IMG/VR virus record: IMGVR_UViG_3300045275_000010 | Span: 1 to 23,503 of that record | Length of the DNA: 23,503 bases | Origin: a virus | Strand: one strand, 5' to 3' | Shown here: one piece after another, positions 7,840 to 15,080 of the stretch | Position numbering within the stretch: position 1 is the first letter of the stretch | Layout of the letters: every line of letters starts with the position of its first letter | Program-made: the position numbers and the translations under genes | Notes under the pieces: generated by a model | The model's database searches: none | What the model was told of the DNA's origin: nothing | What the model saw: the letters and a program-made list of their open reading frames with translations, nothing else

Positions 7840-8525
7840 TCCGGCCTCACGACAAGCATGCCCGGGTCGGCCATACGCCGTCCATTCTGGTTCGGCAGGT
7901 ACTTCGCTTCGAGCTTGTCGAGCAGGTCGTCGAACTCGATCTGTGCGGACACCATGATGTCAGTGGCGCCCTGGTCCTCGGCGAACATCATCTTGGCGCG
8001 CGCGATGATGATGCGCTCGTACTCCTCTGGGATCGGCGACGTGTCGCCGTTGGCCGTCATCTTGACCGGGCGCTTCCAGTAGTCGGCCGTCAGCAGGTAG
8101 GCGCCATCCGGCGGTGCCTCCAGCTTCAAGGAAAGATCAGGCAGGATGACTACGCTATCCGGTCGCTGATTGGTCTTCACACCTTGGCGGTAGTTCTTGC
8201 GCCAGTCCTTGTAGTCGAGGACCTTCAGCTTCTTGTTGCTCGCCGTGTTGTAGCCCAGGTAAAACGAGTCTTCGTCCCATGTGCCGATCATCGCCGGCGC
8301 CGCGACGGATGCCTCACCGATTGATGTCGTCGCGTTCCATGTCGAGACGTGCAGGAAGTCCCAGTCGAACCACCGGCTTTGCGTCTCGTGGTCGGCATCA
8401 GCAACCCAGGCGACGATCTTTTCGAGAAGGCCGATCTGGTTGGTGACGGCCACCGGGCCGGTTCCCTGGACCCCGCACGCCCGGCGCGTCGCCTGGCACA
8501 GCTGCAGGAACGTGGATTTCGCCAC
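7836..8525 (-). CDS. Head-tail adaptor-like protein
   Basis: This 229-residue protein starts at a GTG at 8525, immediately after the TAA of the preceding gene (TAAGTG). It opens MAKSTFLQLCQATRRACGV, a helix typical of phage adaptor and tail-tubular-A-type proteins. A central part with W-rich segments (SRWFDWDFLHVSTW, DYKDWRKNY) and a C-terminal helical part (YERIIIARAKMMFAEDQGA, then EFDDLLDKLEAKYLP) follow. Adaptors join the portal ring to the tail nozzle, and the gene lies between capsid genes and the nozzle-like gene with an ATGA overlap to the latter. Only an AGG-like ribosome binding site is seen, so translation is probably coupled. Confidence 0.6.
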   Translation of the reverse strand: MAKSTFLQLCQATRRACGVQGTGPVAVTNQIGLLEKIVAWVADADHETQSRWFDWDFLHVSTWNATTSIGEASVAAPAMIGTWDEDSFYLGYNTASNKKLKVLDYKDWRKNYRQGVKTNQRPDSVVILPDLSLKLEAPPDGAYLLTADYWKRPVKMTANGDTSPIPEEYERIIIARAKMMFAEDQGATDIMVSAQIEFDDLLDKLEAKYLPNQNGRRMADPGMLVVRPE

Positions 8526-8822
8526 TTAGCCTACCTGCTCGCCGGCGGCGTTGAAGTAGTGGCCGTCCTGCCAGTAGCGGGCATTCGGCGCGCCTTCGAC
8601 CTCGCCGTGCACGGTGCCGTGCGGCTTCTTCGGATTGAAGCGCACGACGCCGTCGCCCTGCGGTTCGCCGGCATCCTGAGCGGTCTCTTCGGCATTCTCG
8701 GGCGAGGCCGTCAGGAAGGCGATCGCCTCGTCCTTGCCCACGTACTTGCCGCCGGCTGCCTCGACGCGGCTCTTCAGCGCGGACCAATGCAGTCCGGCCA
8801 GGTCTTCCTTGGTTTCCATCAT
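8526..8822 (-). CDS. Small phage protein of unknown function
   Basis: The product is 98 residues, or 97 if translation starts at the second of two adjacent ATGs (8822 and 8819). AAAGGAG lies three bases before the first and six before the second, so the second is better spaced. The N-terminal 35 residues (LAGLHWSALKSRVEAAGGKYV, then GKDEAIAFL) form a helix-turn-helix-like pattern resembling HeH/LEM-type small domains seen in phage head genes. An acidic linker follows, then GEVEGAPNARYWQDGHYFN at the C-terminus. It sits between the small capsid accessory gene and the adaptor. No function can be assigned. Confidence 0.7.
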   Translation of the reverse strand: MMETKEDLAGLHWSALKSRVEAAGGKYVGKDEAIAFLTASPENAEETAQDAGEPQGDGVVRFNPKKPHGTVHGEVEGAPNARYWQDGHYFNAAGEQVG

Positions 8823-8834
8823 CTGCTCCTTTGT

Positions 8835-9035
8835 TTAAAGCGGCTGGCGATGAACCAGCCCGGTTTCGGCAACCTGCTTGCCGGAAGTCTTGGCCTCGTC
8901 GGCGTAGCTCTCGTGCGTGCGCGCCGGAGGACGGTTGTCTTCGATGCCGTAGTCGCGCTCGTGGGTCATACCTGGGGTGCGCGTCCGCTCATCGTCGAGC
9001 AGCAGCACATCCAGGCATCCGGTGTTCTTGCCCAT
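8835..9035 (-). CDS. Small hydrophilic phage protein of unknown function
   Basis: From the ATG at 9035, preceded by CAGGAGACGGAC, the product is 66 residues. A start at 9056 would place the coding region inside the terminator T-run and is rejected. The protein is polar and charged (DDERTRTPGMTHERDYGIED, RTHESYADEAKTSGKQVAE) with no membrane segment or recognised motif. It is the first gene after a strong intrinsic terminator and may be made at a lower level than the capsid genes before it. Confidence 0.65.
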   Translation of the reverse strand: MGKNTGCLDVLLLDDERTRTPGMTHERDYGIEDNRPPARTHESYADEAKTSGKQVAETGLVHRQPL

Positions 9036-9047
9036 GTCCGTCTCCTG

Positions 9048-9078
9048 AAAAAACAAACGGGGGCGCGCGGCCCCCGTT
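9048..9078 (-). terminator. Strong intrinsic terminator downstream of the capsid gene group
   Basis: On the minus strand an eight-base-pair GC-rich stem (AACGGGGG/CCCCCGTT, 9071-9078 with 9056-9063) closes a seven-base loop. It is followed by TGTTTTTT, a clear rho-independent terminator. It lies inside the late operon between two same-strand genes, so read-through or antitermination must supply the distal tail genes, or they have their own promoter. Confidence 0.9.
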
Positions 9079-9096
9079 CGTCGTTGCGGCAGGCGG

Positions 9097-9273
9097 TCAG
9101 CCCTTGAAGGTGAAGTTGCCCTTGTCGGTCTTGACCGTGCTCGAAGTCGAAGCCGGGCGCTGCGACTCCTCGCCGGTTTCGCCGCGCAGCGGCTTCTTGA
9201 CGTCGAACTTCTTCTGCTCGGTCAGACCGAGCTCTTCGGCATTCGCCATGCTCTTGCTTTCCATTTCAGCCAT
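9097..9273 (-). CDS. 58-residue capsid-region protein of unknown function
   Basis: A short but convincing gene: AAGGAGAACACC precedes the ATG at 9273, and the 58-codon frame ends in TGA 19 bases before the terminator stem. The product begins MAEMESKSMANAEELGLTEQ, is rich in Lys, Glu and Ser, and ends TDKGNFTFKG. It has no membrane segment and looks unstructured. It lies ten bases after the stop of the putative cement protein gene and is the last gene before the strong terminator, so it probably belongs to the highly expressed capsid group. Confidence 0.75.
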   Translation of the reverse strand: MAEMESKSMANAEELGLTEQKKFDVKKPLRGETGEESQRPASTSSTVKTDKGNFTFKG

Positions 9274-9283
9274 GGTGTTCTCC

Positions 9284-9655
9284 TTAGAACCAGTCGATGA
9301 TAACGATCACAGACGCCACACCGGCAGCGCCGGCGCCAGTAGCGGCAACCAGCGTGAGCAGCAGGTCGGTATCGGTGATGCTGTCCTCGGTGAAACTGGT
9401 CGCGGCAACCGATGCGCCGGCGGCGGTCGTGCCGAGGTTGAGCGTTGCGTACTTGTCCAGCGTGCCACTCTTGCCGAGCTTGATGATCGGCTTCGTGGTG
9501 CCGCCGGCGCAAGTCGTTGTCACGGCCGCCTGGATATCACGCAGCCGGCCACGAGAACAACCAAGCGGCGCCTTGATGGCATGCGTGGCATCCGCCGACG
9601 CGAAGCTGTTGCCGGTGATGGTGATGGTTTGGGTCAGGGGGTTGCTGTAGCTCAT
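9284..9655 (-). CDS. Small virion protein, putative capsid cement/decoration protein
   Basis: The ATG at 9655 is preceded by CAAGGAGATCAGAC and gives 123 residues; a longer frame to 9763 overlaps the capsid gene and lacks coding character. The protein is rich in Ala, Thr and Gly with beta-like strands (LTQTITITGNSFASADATH, then IQAAVTTTC, ATLNLGTTAAGASVAATSF) and ends in the hydrophobic strand VASVIVIIDWF. A small beta-rich protein directly after the major capsid gene is often a cement or decoration protein; BPP-1 is known to have such a protein beside its capsid gene. The match here is by position and composition only. Confidence 0.6.
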   Translation of the reverse strand: MSYSNPLTQTITITGNSFASADATHAIKAPLGCSRGRLRDIQAAVTTTCAGGTTKPIIKLGKSGTLDKYATLNLGTTAAGASVAATSFTEDSITDTDLLLTLVAATGAGAAGVASVIVIIDWF

Positions 9656-9674
9656 GTCTGATCTCCTTGAGCGA

Positions 9675-10619
9675 TTAGGCGGCAGACGCCCACTTGACGA
9701 TGCGGGACTGCGCGGCGACGGTATGCACCAGGGCGAAGCCCTCCAGCGCGTACCACGCCACACCCTTGTCTCGGCCGTAGTCGCCAGGGATCTTGCCGCG
9801 AATCTCCGGCGGGCAGACGATAGCTTCCATCACGGTGTCCTCACCGAAAAAGAAGGCTTCGTCGGACTTGGCGTTCGTCCAGGCTTGCGACGCGATGGTG
9901 GTCTGTTCGAAGAAGCGGATGCCCTCGTAGGAGCGCCCAACCTCGCCGTTCAGGACCATGCGGAAACCCTCGGGGACGTAGGAATGCACGCTTTCCAAAT
10001 CGTCCTTGACCTGGCGGAAGGTCGTCGGACGGCCGATGGCGCGATAGTTGCCATCGCCATAGACGGGGATGTTGCGTTCCTTCATCTGGTCGGCGATCAG
10101 TTTGACGTGGGTCTTGTTCATCGCCAAGTTGTTGGTCGCCGTCGCCGTGCCGGTGAGTTCCAGCGTGATCGCAGTCGCGCTGTTTCCGCTGGCCGGCGTG
10201 ACGGTCAGTTTCGTGGCGGCGAACTGCGCGCGGGCCTCGGCCTCGAACGCCTTGTTGGCGTCGTTCTTCAGCGCCTTGTGGATGATGTTCTTCACCGGAT
10301 GCAGCGACAGATCATCAAGCTTCCCGGAATACGGGACGCTGTTGCCGAACTCGTAGATCGTTCCGGAGCCTTGCGTGATCGTGAAACTGGTTTCCGGCAT
10401 CTTCTGTGTTTCGTCGAGCCGGCCACCCTGGGTCGAGACATCGGAGTAGATGTTCCAGTGGAAGGTATCGCCCTTGCCGTAGCCCTTGTCCGTGAAGTCA
10501 TCGGCGTCGCAATGCTGCTGGAAGCGCGACATCGGCTGAAGTGCCGAGCGAATGACGCTGGAAAGCTGGTCGGAATACATGTAGCCGCCAGCGGTATTGG
10601 TTTCCCATACTTGAGGCAT
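9675..10619 (-). CDS. Major capsid protein, N4-gp56-like
   Basis: This 314-residue protein begins MPQVWETNTAGGYMYSDQLS and has an AAGGAGAAATC ribosome binding site before its ATG. The pattern of an N-terminal arm, a central AFEAEARAQFAA helix, a conserved VKLIADQMKERNIPVYGDGNY segment and a late RSYEGIRFFEQT motif matches the N4-gp56 family of HK97-fold major capsid proteins. It follows the scaffold gene by nine bases and precedes the putative cement gene, the expected capsid order. The length is near that of other capsid proteins of this type in short-tailed phages. No maturation cleavage site can be read from the sequence. Confidence 0.85.
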   Translation of the reverse strand: MPQVWETNTAGGYMYSDQLSSVIRSALQPMSRFQQHCDADDFTDKGYGKGDTFHWNIYSDVSTQGGRLDETQKMPETSFTITQGSGTIYEFGNSVPYSGKLDDLSLHPVKNIIHKALKNDANKAFEAEARAQFAATKLTVTPASGNSATAITLELTGTATATNNLAMNKTHVKLIADQMKERNIPVYGDGNYRAIGRPTTFRQVKDDLESVHSYVPEGFRMVLNGEVGRSYEGIRFFEQTTIASQAWTNAKSDEAFFFGEDTVMEAIVCPPEIRGKIPGDYGRDKGVAWYALEGFALVHTVAAQSRIVKWASAA

Positions 10620-10628
10620 GATTTCTCC

Positions 10629-11675
10629 TTATTCGAGCCCGCGCTGCTTGCGCAGGTCCGAAACGTATTGACTGCGGGATTGAGGCGGTGGCGCCGGACG
10701 ATTCGCCGCGCGCGCCGATCCACCTCGGATAGTGGTTTGCGAACGCTTTGCATCCAGCTTTTCAGTCGTGCTGGAAGTAGGCGCTGCAGTTCTCCCGCCA
10801 ATCCAGTTGCGAACACGGGTCGCGGCTTCGTCGATGATCTTCGCGGGCGACCAATCGGGGTGCTCGCGCTGGACCTCTTTCGTTTTGCGATCCGTCATCA
10901 CAAGGAGTTCGGGGTCTTCGGCAATGTCCGGGTAGTCGGATGCAAAGCTGTCGCGCTTCTCAAGGCGCTCGCGCTCGAACACCTGAAAGCGCTTCTGATG
11001 CTCATTGCGCTCGATTTCCTGTCTTGCCTTCTCGGCAGCCTTGCTCGCGATCTCGTCGGCGTCAGGGGTAGCGGATGAATTCCGCGCCGCCTGCATCTTC
11101 ACGAGAAGGTCGTCGGCGGCATCCATATCGCCGTCGGCCAGAGCCTCGTGATACCTGCGAGCCAAGTCCTTCATCGCGCCCGCATCTTCGGGTGGCGATG
11201 CCGCGGGCCGCTGCTGAGCCCGCTGTCGTTGAATTTCTTCTTCCTGCTGATGCAATTGTTGGGCGCGAGCATTGATCTGCGCCTCGAGTTCGTTGGCTTG
11301 ACGCATCTTCGCGCTCGCCTGATTGAGAAGTTCGGATGCCGCAGCGTTCTTCTGATAGGCGTCGACGCCGCCTGCCGCTTCTACCTTGGCGCGAGGAACG
11401 CGGCGTTCCTTGCCGTTCACCTTGACGGTGATCTCTTCGTCCTGTGGCCGTTCTTCCTCAGGCGGCTTAACCTCTTCCTCGTCGGCATGAGCAGAACCGT
11501 CGATCTCTTGCCGGCGAAGCTCGGCATGCCTGGCATAGATTGCGGCGCGCGGATCGTTCGGGTCGATCTGCGTCTCGTCTTCGGGCTTCGCGCCGCCAAT
11601 GTCGAGCGGTTCCTGCTTTGCCTCGACCTGAACGCCGGCTTCGTCGTTATCGATGGTGGTCTGCTCTTGCGTCAT
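10629..11675 (-). CDS. Scaffolding protein
   Basis: This 348-residue, very charged protein directly precedes the major capsid gene. The first 110 residues are strongly acidic (for example EEEVKPPEEERPQDEE). The next 100 form Gln/Glu/Ala-rich helices or coiled coil (ELEAQINARAQQLHQQEEE, QRQRAQQRP), followed by more helix to about residue 290. The basic C-terminus (GSARAANRPAPPPQSRSQ, YVSDLRKQRGLE) would suit binding to capsid subunits, as in P22-type scaffolds. The ATG at 11675 has AAGGAGCAGGCA before it. No protease motif is present, so it looks like a simple scaffold rather than a protease-scaffold fusion. Confidence 0.8.
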   Translation of the reverse strand: MTQEQTTIDNDEAGVQVEAKQEPLDIGGAKPEDETQIDPNDPRAAIYARHAELRRQEIDGSAHADEEEVKPPEEERPQDEEITVKVNGKERRVPRAKVEAAGGVDAYQKNAAASELLNQASAKMRQANELEAQINARAQQLHQQEEEIQRQRAQQRPAASPPEDAGAMKDLARRYHEALADGDMDAADDLLVKMQAARNSSATPDADEIASKAAEKARQEIERNEHQKRFQVFERERLEKRDSFASDYPDIAEDPELLVMTDRKTKEVQREHPDWSPAKIIDEAATRVRNWIGGRTAAPTSSTTEKLDAKRSQTTIRGGSARAANRPAPPPQSRSQYVSDLRKQRGLE

Positions 11676-11707
11676 TGCCTGCTCCTTGCCGTCCCTGCGG
11701 ATGGGCG

Positions 11708-11733
11708 AAAAAAAGCCCGCCGAGAAGCGGGCT
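11708..11733 (-). terminator. Intrinsic terminator upstream of the scaffold gene
   Basis: A seven-base-pair stem AGCCCGC/GCGGGCT with a six-base loop is followed by a T-run on the minus strand (complement of 11708-11714). It lies in the 83-base gap between the small helical gene and the scaffold gene. No clear promoter is seen between it and the scaffold start, so capsid genes must be reached by read-through, antitermination or an unrecognised promoter. Confidence 0.88.
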
Positions 11734-11758
11734 GGTTGGTGGTTCCGTTTCCTTGGAG

Positions 11759-12058
11759 CTAGCCTGAATGGCGCCCCATGTCCTCGGTTTCCTTCAGTTG
11801 TTCATAGGCGGCGCGCCCGCCTTCGATTGATTCCCGCATCCAGGTCAGGAACATCGCGGCGACATGGATGCGGTTGCGAATCTCGCGGCCAAGTTCGATG
11901 TCTTCAGGCTTGGCGTCGATGAGTTCGTTCGTCGCGACGTCGATTTCGTCCTGGGCCTTCTTCTGCAGGAACCGGCCGAGCGGAGTCCGCATGAAGGCTT
12001 CGGCATCTACGCCCATCTTGGCGATGGACAGCAGTTCATCTTCTTCGTGGCGGCTCAT
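11759..12058 (-). CDS. Small helical phage protein of unknown function
   Basis: This 99-residue acidic protein starts at an ATG overlapping the stop of the HExxH gene (ATGA). It is predicted mainly helical: MSRHEEDELLSIAKMGVDAE, FLQKKAQDEIDVATNELID, then IRNRIHVAAMFLTWMRESIEGG. No membrane segment stands out, since the VAAMFLTWM patch is short and amphipathic. It is the last gene before an intrinsic terminator. Small helical proteins in this place are common in phages with P22-like portals, but I cannot assign a role. Confidence 0.7.
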   Translation of the reverse strand: MSRHEEDELLSIAKMGVDAEAFMRTPLGRFLQKKAQDEIDVATNELIDAKPEDIELGREIRNRIHVAAMFLTWMRESIEGGRAAYEQLKETEDMGRHSG

Positions 12059-12378
12059 TTCGCTTCAAGCATAAGTTGCGACAGCATGTAGCAGAACGGC
12101 TCTCCATTTGCTGCTCGCGGGTCGATGTCTGCAAGCTCGAACACATGCAGAATGACATGCGAAAGCTCATGCGCTAGATAGCTGCGGTTCTTCGCCCATA
12201 CAACATAAATCGGACAACGCGTTTTCTCATCGTACTTCCCGGACATGCGCCCGTTCTTGCCTTCAGTGAGAGCAGAATCATTCTCGCCAAAAAGCTTCTT
12301 GTATTCTCGCTGATACTCAGAATGAGTGACGCAGACTTTTACCGTTCCAAAGTACGGGCGCAGAGAAAGCGTCTTCAT
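12055..12378 (-). CDS. Small putative zinc metallopeptidase (HExxH)
   Basis: This 107-residue protein carries HELSH at residues 70-74 in the helix YLAHELSHVILHVFE, a classic HExxH zinc site with hydrophobic neighbours. A glutamate at about residue 93 (NGEPFCYMLSQL) is placed where gluzincin-type enzymes have their third zinc ligand. An upstream strand CPIYVVWAKNRS fits the edge strand of a minimal zincin fold. The gene is coupled by ATGA overlaps to the portal gene before it and the helical gene after it, the place where a head maturation protease often lies. Whether it cleaves capsid parts, other virion proteins or host targets cannot be told from sequence. Confidence 0.65.
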   Translation of the reverse strand: MKTLSLRPYFGTVKVCVTHSEYQREYKKLFGENDSALTEGKNGRMSGKYDEKTRCPIYVVWAKNRSYLAHELSHVILHVFELADIDPRAANGEPFCYMLSQLMLEAK

Positions 12379-14555
12379 CTCTGAAATGCCTCACCAGCCG
12401 GCGCCCTGCCCTGCGGCTCCATTGCCGGCAGCGCTACCTGCTGGACCTGGCGCGCGCCGATCGACAGTTCGCGCTGCGTGCGCAGCTTCATGGCGTCGCG
12501 CATGATCGCCGCCTTGATGGTCTGGAATGCAGTCCTCTCTTCTGCGGTGAGCTTCGCGCCTTCGAGTTGTGCCTCAACCTGCGCGATCGACTGCTGCAGC
12601 ATGCGGTCGAGCTCATTGTCCTGCATCTCGGCGTCAAGCTCCATCTTCGTCCTGATGGTCTCGCCTTTCTGGCGAATCGTCTCGACGGCCTTGCGGCCCT
12701 CGACCTCGAGTTGTCGATTTCCGAGTTCTTGCTGGAGCTTCTGGATCATCTGCTGCATCTGCGCGATGCGCGGGTCTTCGCCCTGCTGACCGAGTTGCGG
12801 GAAGAAGCGTTCGGCACCCTTGTAGCCGAGCGCGCCGAATACTTCTGTCGCCATCTCCTTGGTGTCCAGGCCCTGCAACAGGCCCGGGGCGAAGCCGGCG
12901 ACTGTCTTCATGCCGAGCGCCAGGCGCTCGATGCGTTTCTGCGGATTCGTGGCGCCGAAACCGACGTTCACGTTCACCGTCACCATTCCCTGCAACATGG
13001 CATCGGTCACGCGATCGATGCCGAATTTCTGGAGCAGCTGCGCACGCTGACCGGCGACGGCCAGGACAATCTCGTCCGTCTCGTAGGCTTGCTCCATGCG
13101 GACGAGTTGCTTCAGCACCGGCTCGACCCATGTCTCGGCGAATACCCGCAGCTGGTATTCGGTCATCACGTTGGAGTCGTTCGATAGCATTTCCATGCCG
13201 CCGACCGTCTCGTTCAACTGGCGGTTCGACTGCACAGATCCAGGCGAGAAAGTACCGGCCAGCTCGTCGTAGTCCAGGCTCACGCGGTCCTGTTCGGCGT
13301 AGGCCGATCCCGTCACATCGCCCGGTGCGTCCCAGCGTATGTCGGCGTTGATGTCGTCCACCAGCGTCACGGAACCCGGCACGTTCCGCGTCAGGCTGCG
13401 GTAGTCGATGTTTGCCGTGCGCTTGGCGAAATAGCGCTTATTCATGGCCAGCGCGACGTTGTCGCGGCGCTGGTTGCCGACGTCGTTCGCCTCTTCCTGC
13501 AGTGTTGCCGTGAGCTCGTTGAGGCCGGGAGGAATCGGCTTGTGAGCCTCAAGCACGGCGAAGCCCATCACATAGGGACGCTCCTTCGGCCGCAGATGAC
13601 GGTACTCATGGCGCAGCAGCACAGGATCGGAAAGCCGCAGGTCTGTTCCCAGCGTGTAGAAAATCCAGTCCTCGCCGTCCTGACGAATGATGTTGCGATG
13701 CACGAAAACAGTGTCGAAATCCGCAGTGGCGTGCGTGACGTCCATGCTGTCCTGACGCTTCTTGCCGTCGCGCGCCGCACGAATCGTGTCGTACTGATTC
13801 GCGCCGGCTTGCTGAATCTCGCCGTCGCTGTACTCGATCCACTTGCCGTCGGCCATCTTCTCCTTGATATCGCCGATAAACATCGGAATCAACTCGATGA
13901 CGTAGGGCGTCGTTCCCATCGGATCGGCCCAGTCGGCCGCCGGCGAGATGCGCAGGTTCTCGATCGCCACCAGATCGATGCGCGGCTTGTCGCTGACGAT
14001 GCGGCCGACCTCGCGAACCGCCGGCTGCCCTGCCTCGGTCAGAATCGAGTTTCCGTTTTCGTCGATCAGCGGATATTCGTCGGTGCGCTCTTCGAATTCC
14101 CATGTCTGGTGCGACACGACGACGCCGACGTTGAGCGCGTTCTGGTAGGCGCCGATCACGGTCAGGAACCACGGAATCGAGTCGTCGAGGCGATAGTTCA
14201 GCAACTCGGACAGCACGGCGGCCGACACCACCTGGCTCTTGTCGTTGCTGTTCTCGGCAGTGACGGATACCATGTCCGACGTGCTGAAGAACGCCACGGC
14301 CGCCGCAGCTTCGTTGCGACGTATCGTCGCGCGTGTCTTCGGACGAAACCCCTTGGCGCGGAACTTGTAGCTGTCCGAGTAATACTTGCTGCCTGGAGCA
14401 TGGCGGTTCGAGAAATGCGCCAACGCCTTCTCGATGGATGGACGCAGGCTGGCATCGAACCAGTCTGACGACTGCACGTATGCGTCGCGCGCCATCGTCA
14501 GCCAGGCGTCGTCCTGTGGCTCCGCGACCTGGTTGGCGACTTGCGGTTCGTTCAT
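12375..14555 (-). CDS. Portal protein, P22-like size
   Basis: Starting at the ATG at 14555, one base after the upstream stop, the product has 726 residues, almost the size of P22 portal. The N-terminal part has the usual portal helices and stem-clip pattern (ASLRPSIEKALAHFSNRH, IRRNEAAAAVAFFSTSDM, then WFLTVIGAYQNALNVGVVV). The DPVLLRHEYRHLRPKERPYV segment and PIPPGLNELTATLQEEANDV match the central body of P22-type portals, where a helix lines the channel. About residues 580-700 are Gln/Glu/Lys-rich coiled coil (IAQMQQMIQKLQQELGNRQ), like the C-terminal barrel helices. Portal forms the dodecameric DNA-entry ring with TerL and the adaptor. A longer start at 14681 is rejected because it overlaps the previous gene. 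Confidence 0.85.
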   Translation of the reverse strand: MNEPQVANQVAEPQDDAWLTMARDAYVQSSDWFDASLRPSIEKALAHFSNRHAPGSKYYSDSYKFRAKGFRPKTRATIRRNEAAAAVAFFSTSDMVSVTAENSNDKSQVVSAAVLSELLNYRLDDSIPWFLTVIGAYQNALNVGVVVSHQTWEFEERTDEYPLIDENGNSILTEAGQPAVREVGRIVSDKPRIDLVAIENLRISPAADWADPMGTTPYVIELIPMFIGDIKEKMADGKWIEYSDGEIQQAGANQYDTIRAARDGKKRQDSMDVTHATADFDTVFVHRNIIRQDGEDWIFYTLGTDLRLSDPVLLRHEYRHLRPKERPYVMGFAVLEAHKPIPPGLNELTATLQEEANDVGNQRRDNVALAMNKRYFAKRTANIDYRSLTRNVPGSVTLVDDINADIRWDAPGDVTGSAYAEQDRVSLDYDELAGTFSPGSVQSNRQLNETVGGMEMLSNDSNVMTEYQLRVFAETWVEPVLKQLVRMEQAYETDEIVLAVAGQRAQLLQKFGIDRVTDAMLQGMVTVNVNVGFGATNPQKRIERLALGMKTVAGFAPGLLQGLDTKEMATEVFGALGYKGAERFFPQLGQQGEDPRIAQMQQMIQKLQQELGNRQLEVEGRKAVETIRQKGETIRTKMELDAEMQDNELDRMLQQSIAQVEAQLEGAKLTAEERTAFQTIKAAIMRDAMKLRTQRELSIGARQVQQVALPAMEPQGRAPAGEAFQR

Positions 14556-14556
14556 G

Positions 14557-14919
14557 TCATCCACGATCAGGCACCAGTTCGCTGCGGAAGTTGCGCGGTG
14601 CGGCGCGCAGGCTATCCATGGCCACGCTGACACGCTGACTGCGCGATATCCGGTAGCGCTCCAGCAATTCTCCGCCGGCACGCACCACCTTGCGGCCTTC
14701 CGGGTCGATCTTGGCGATGTGCATCAGGAACCCCCAGCGGCCGGACAGTGCCATGTTCGTTACCTCGACTGTTCCTCCCTTCTCATTCACCGTCACGCGC
14801 CACATGCCAGCGAATGCCGGATAGGCTGACTCCAAGCGTGCAATCAGGTTGTTGGCCAGCGTCTGCGCCGCACCGGAAAGATTGATGCCGGCGATGTCGG
14901 TAATGATCTGAGGAAGCAT
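14557..14919 (-). CDS. Phage protein of unknown function between terminase and portal
   Basis: This 120-residue protein starts at an ATG overlapping the preceding stop (TAATG), with CAGGAGAACTA as ribosome binding site. It begins MLPQIITDIAGINLSGAAQT, includes a strand pattern WRVTVNEKGGTVEVTNMAL and a basic C-terminal helix (RISRSQRVSVAMDSLRAAPR). There is no clear membrane segment. Its place between TerL and portal, one base before the portal start, suggests a virion or packaging accessory role. No family is recognised. Confidence 0.7.
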   Translation of the reverse strand: MLPQIITDIAGINLSGAAQTLANNLIARLESAYPAFAGMWRVTVNEKGGTVEVTNMALSGRWGFLMHIAKIDPEGRKVVRAGGELLERYRISRSQRVSVAMDSLRAAPRNFRSELVPDRG

Positions 14920-15080
14920 TAGTTCTCCTGCTGATACACGCCGCCAAACTCTTCAGGCGACTTGAACTGGCGTCCATTGCTGAACTCGTAGGCAACCGGC
15001 TTTTCACTCAGTTTCTCGCCTTCGACTTCTTTGCAGAGCGCCGACCAATCGAAGTCTTTGGTGCTCACGCCATCAGCCAT
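14919..15080 (-). CDS. 53-residue protein after terminase, unknown function
   Basis: A short gene fitted exactly between TerL and the next gene: its ATG at 15080 follows the TerL TAA directly (TAAATG), and its own TAA shares a base with the next ATG. GGAGGTGGCTTAA is a near-perfect ribosome binding site. The product begins MADGVSTKDFDWSALCKEVE and contains PVAYEFSNGRQFKSPEEFGG, polar and probably helical then extended. The tight fit at both ends and codon use like its neighbours support a real gene. No function is recognised. Confidence 0.75.
   Translation of the reverse strand: MADGVSTKDFDWSALCKEVEGEKLSEKPVAYEFSNGRQFKSPEEFGGVYQQEN

Noticed and set aside
9654-11078. Long plus-strand frame of 474 codons opposite capsid and scaffold genes
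   Set aside because: It mirrors the minus-strand genes. GC-rich third positions remove stops from the opposite strand. It has no good ribosome binding site, is Arg/Val/Leu-rich without domain patterns, and lies over clear capsid and scaffold genes.
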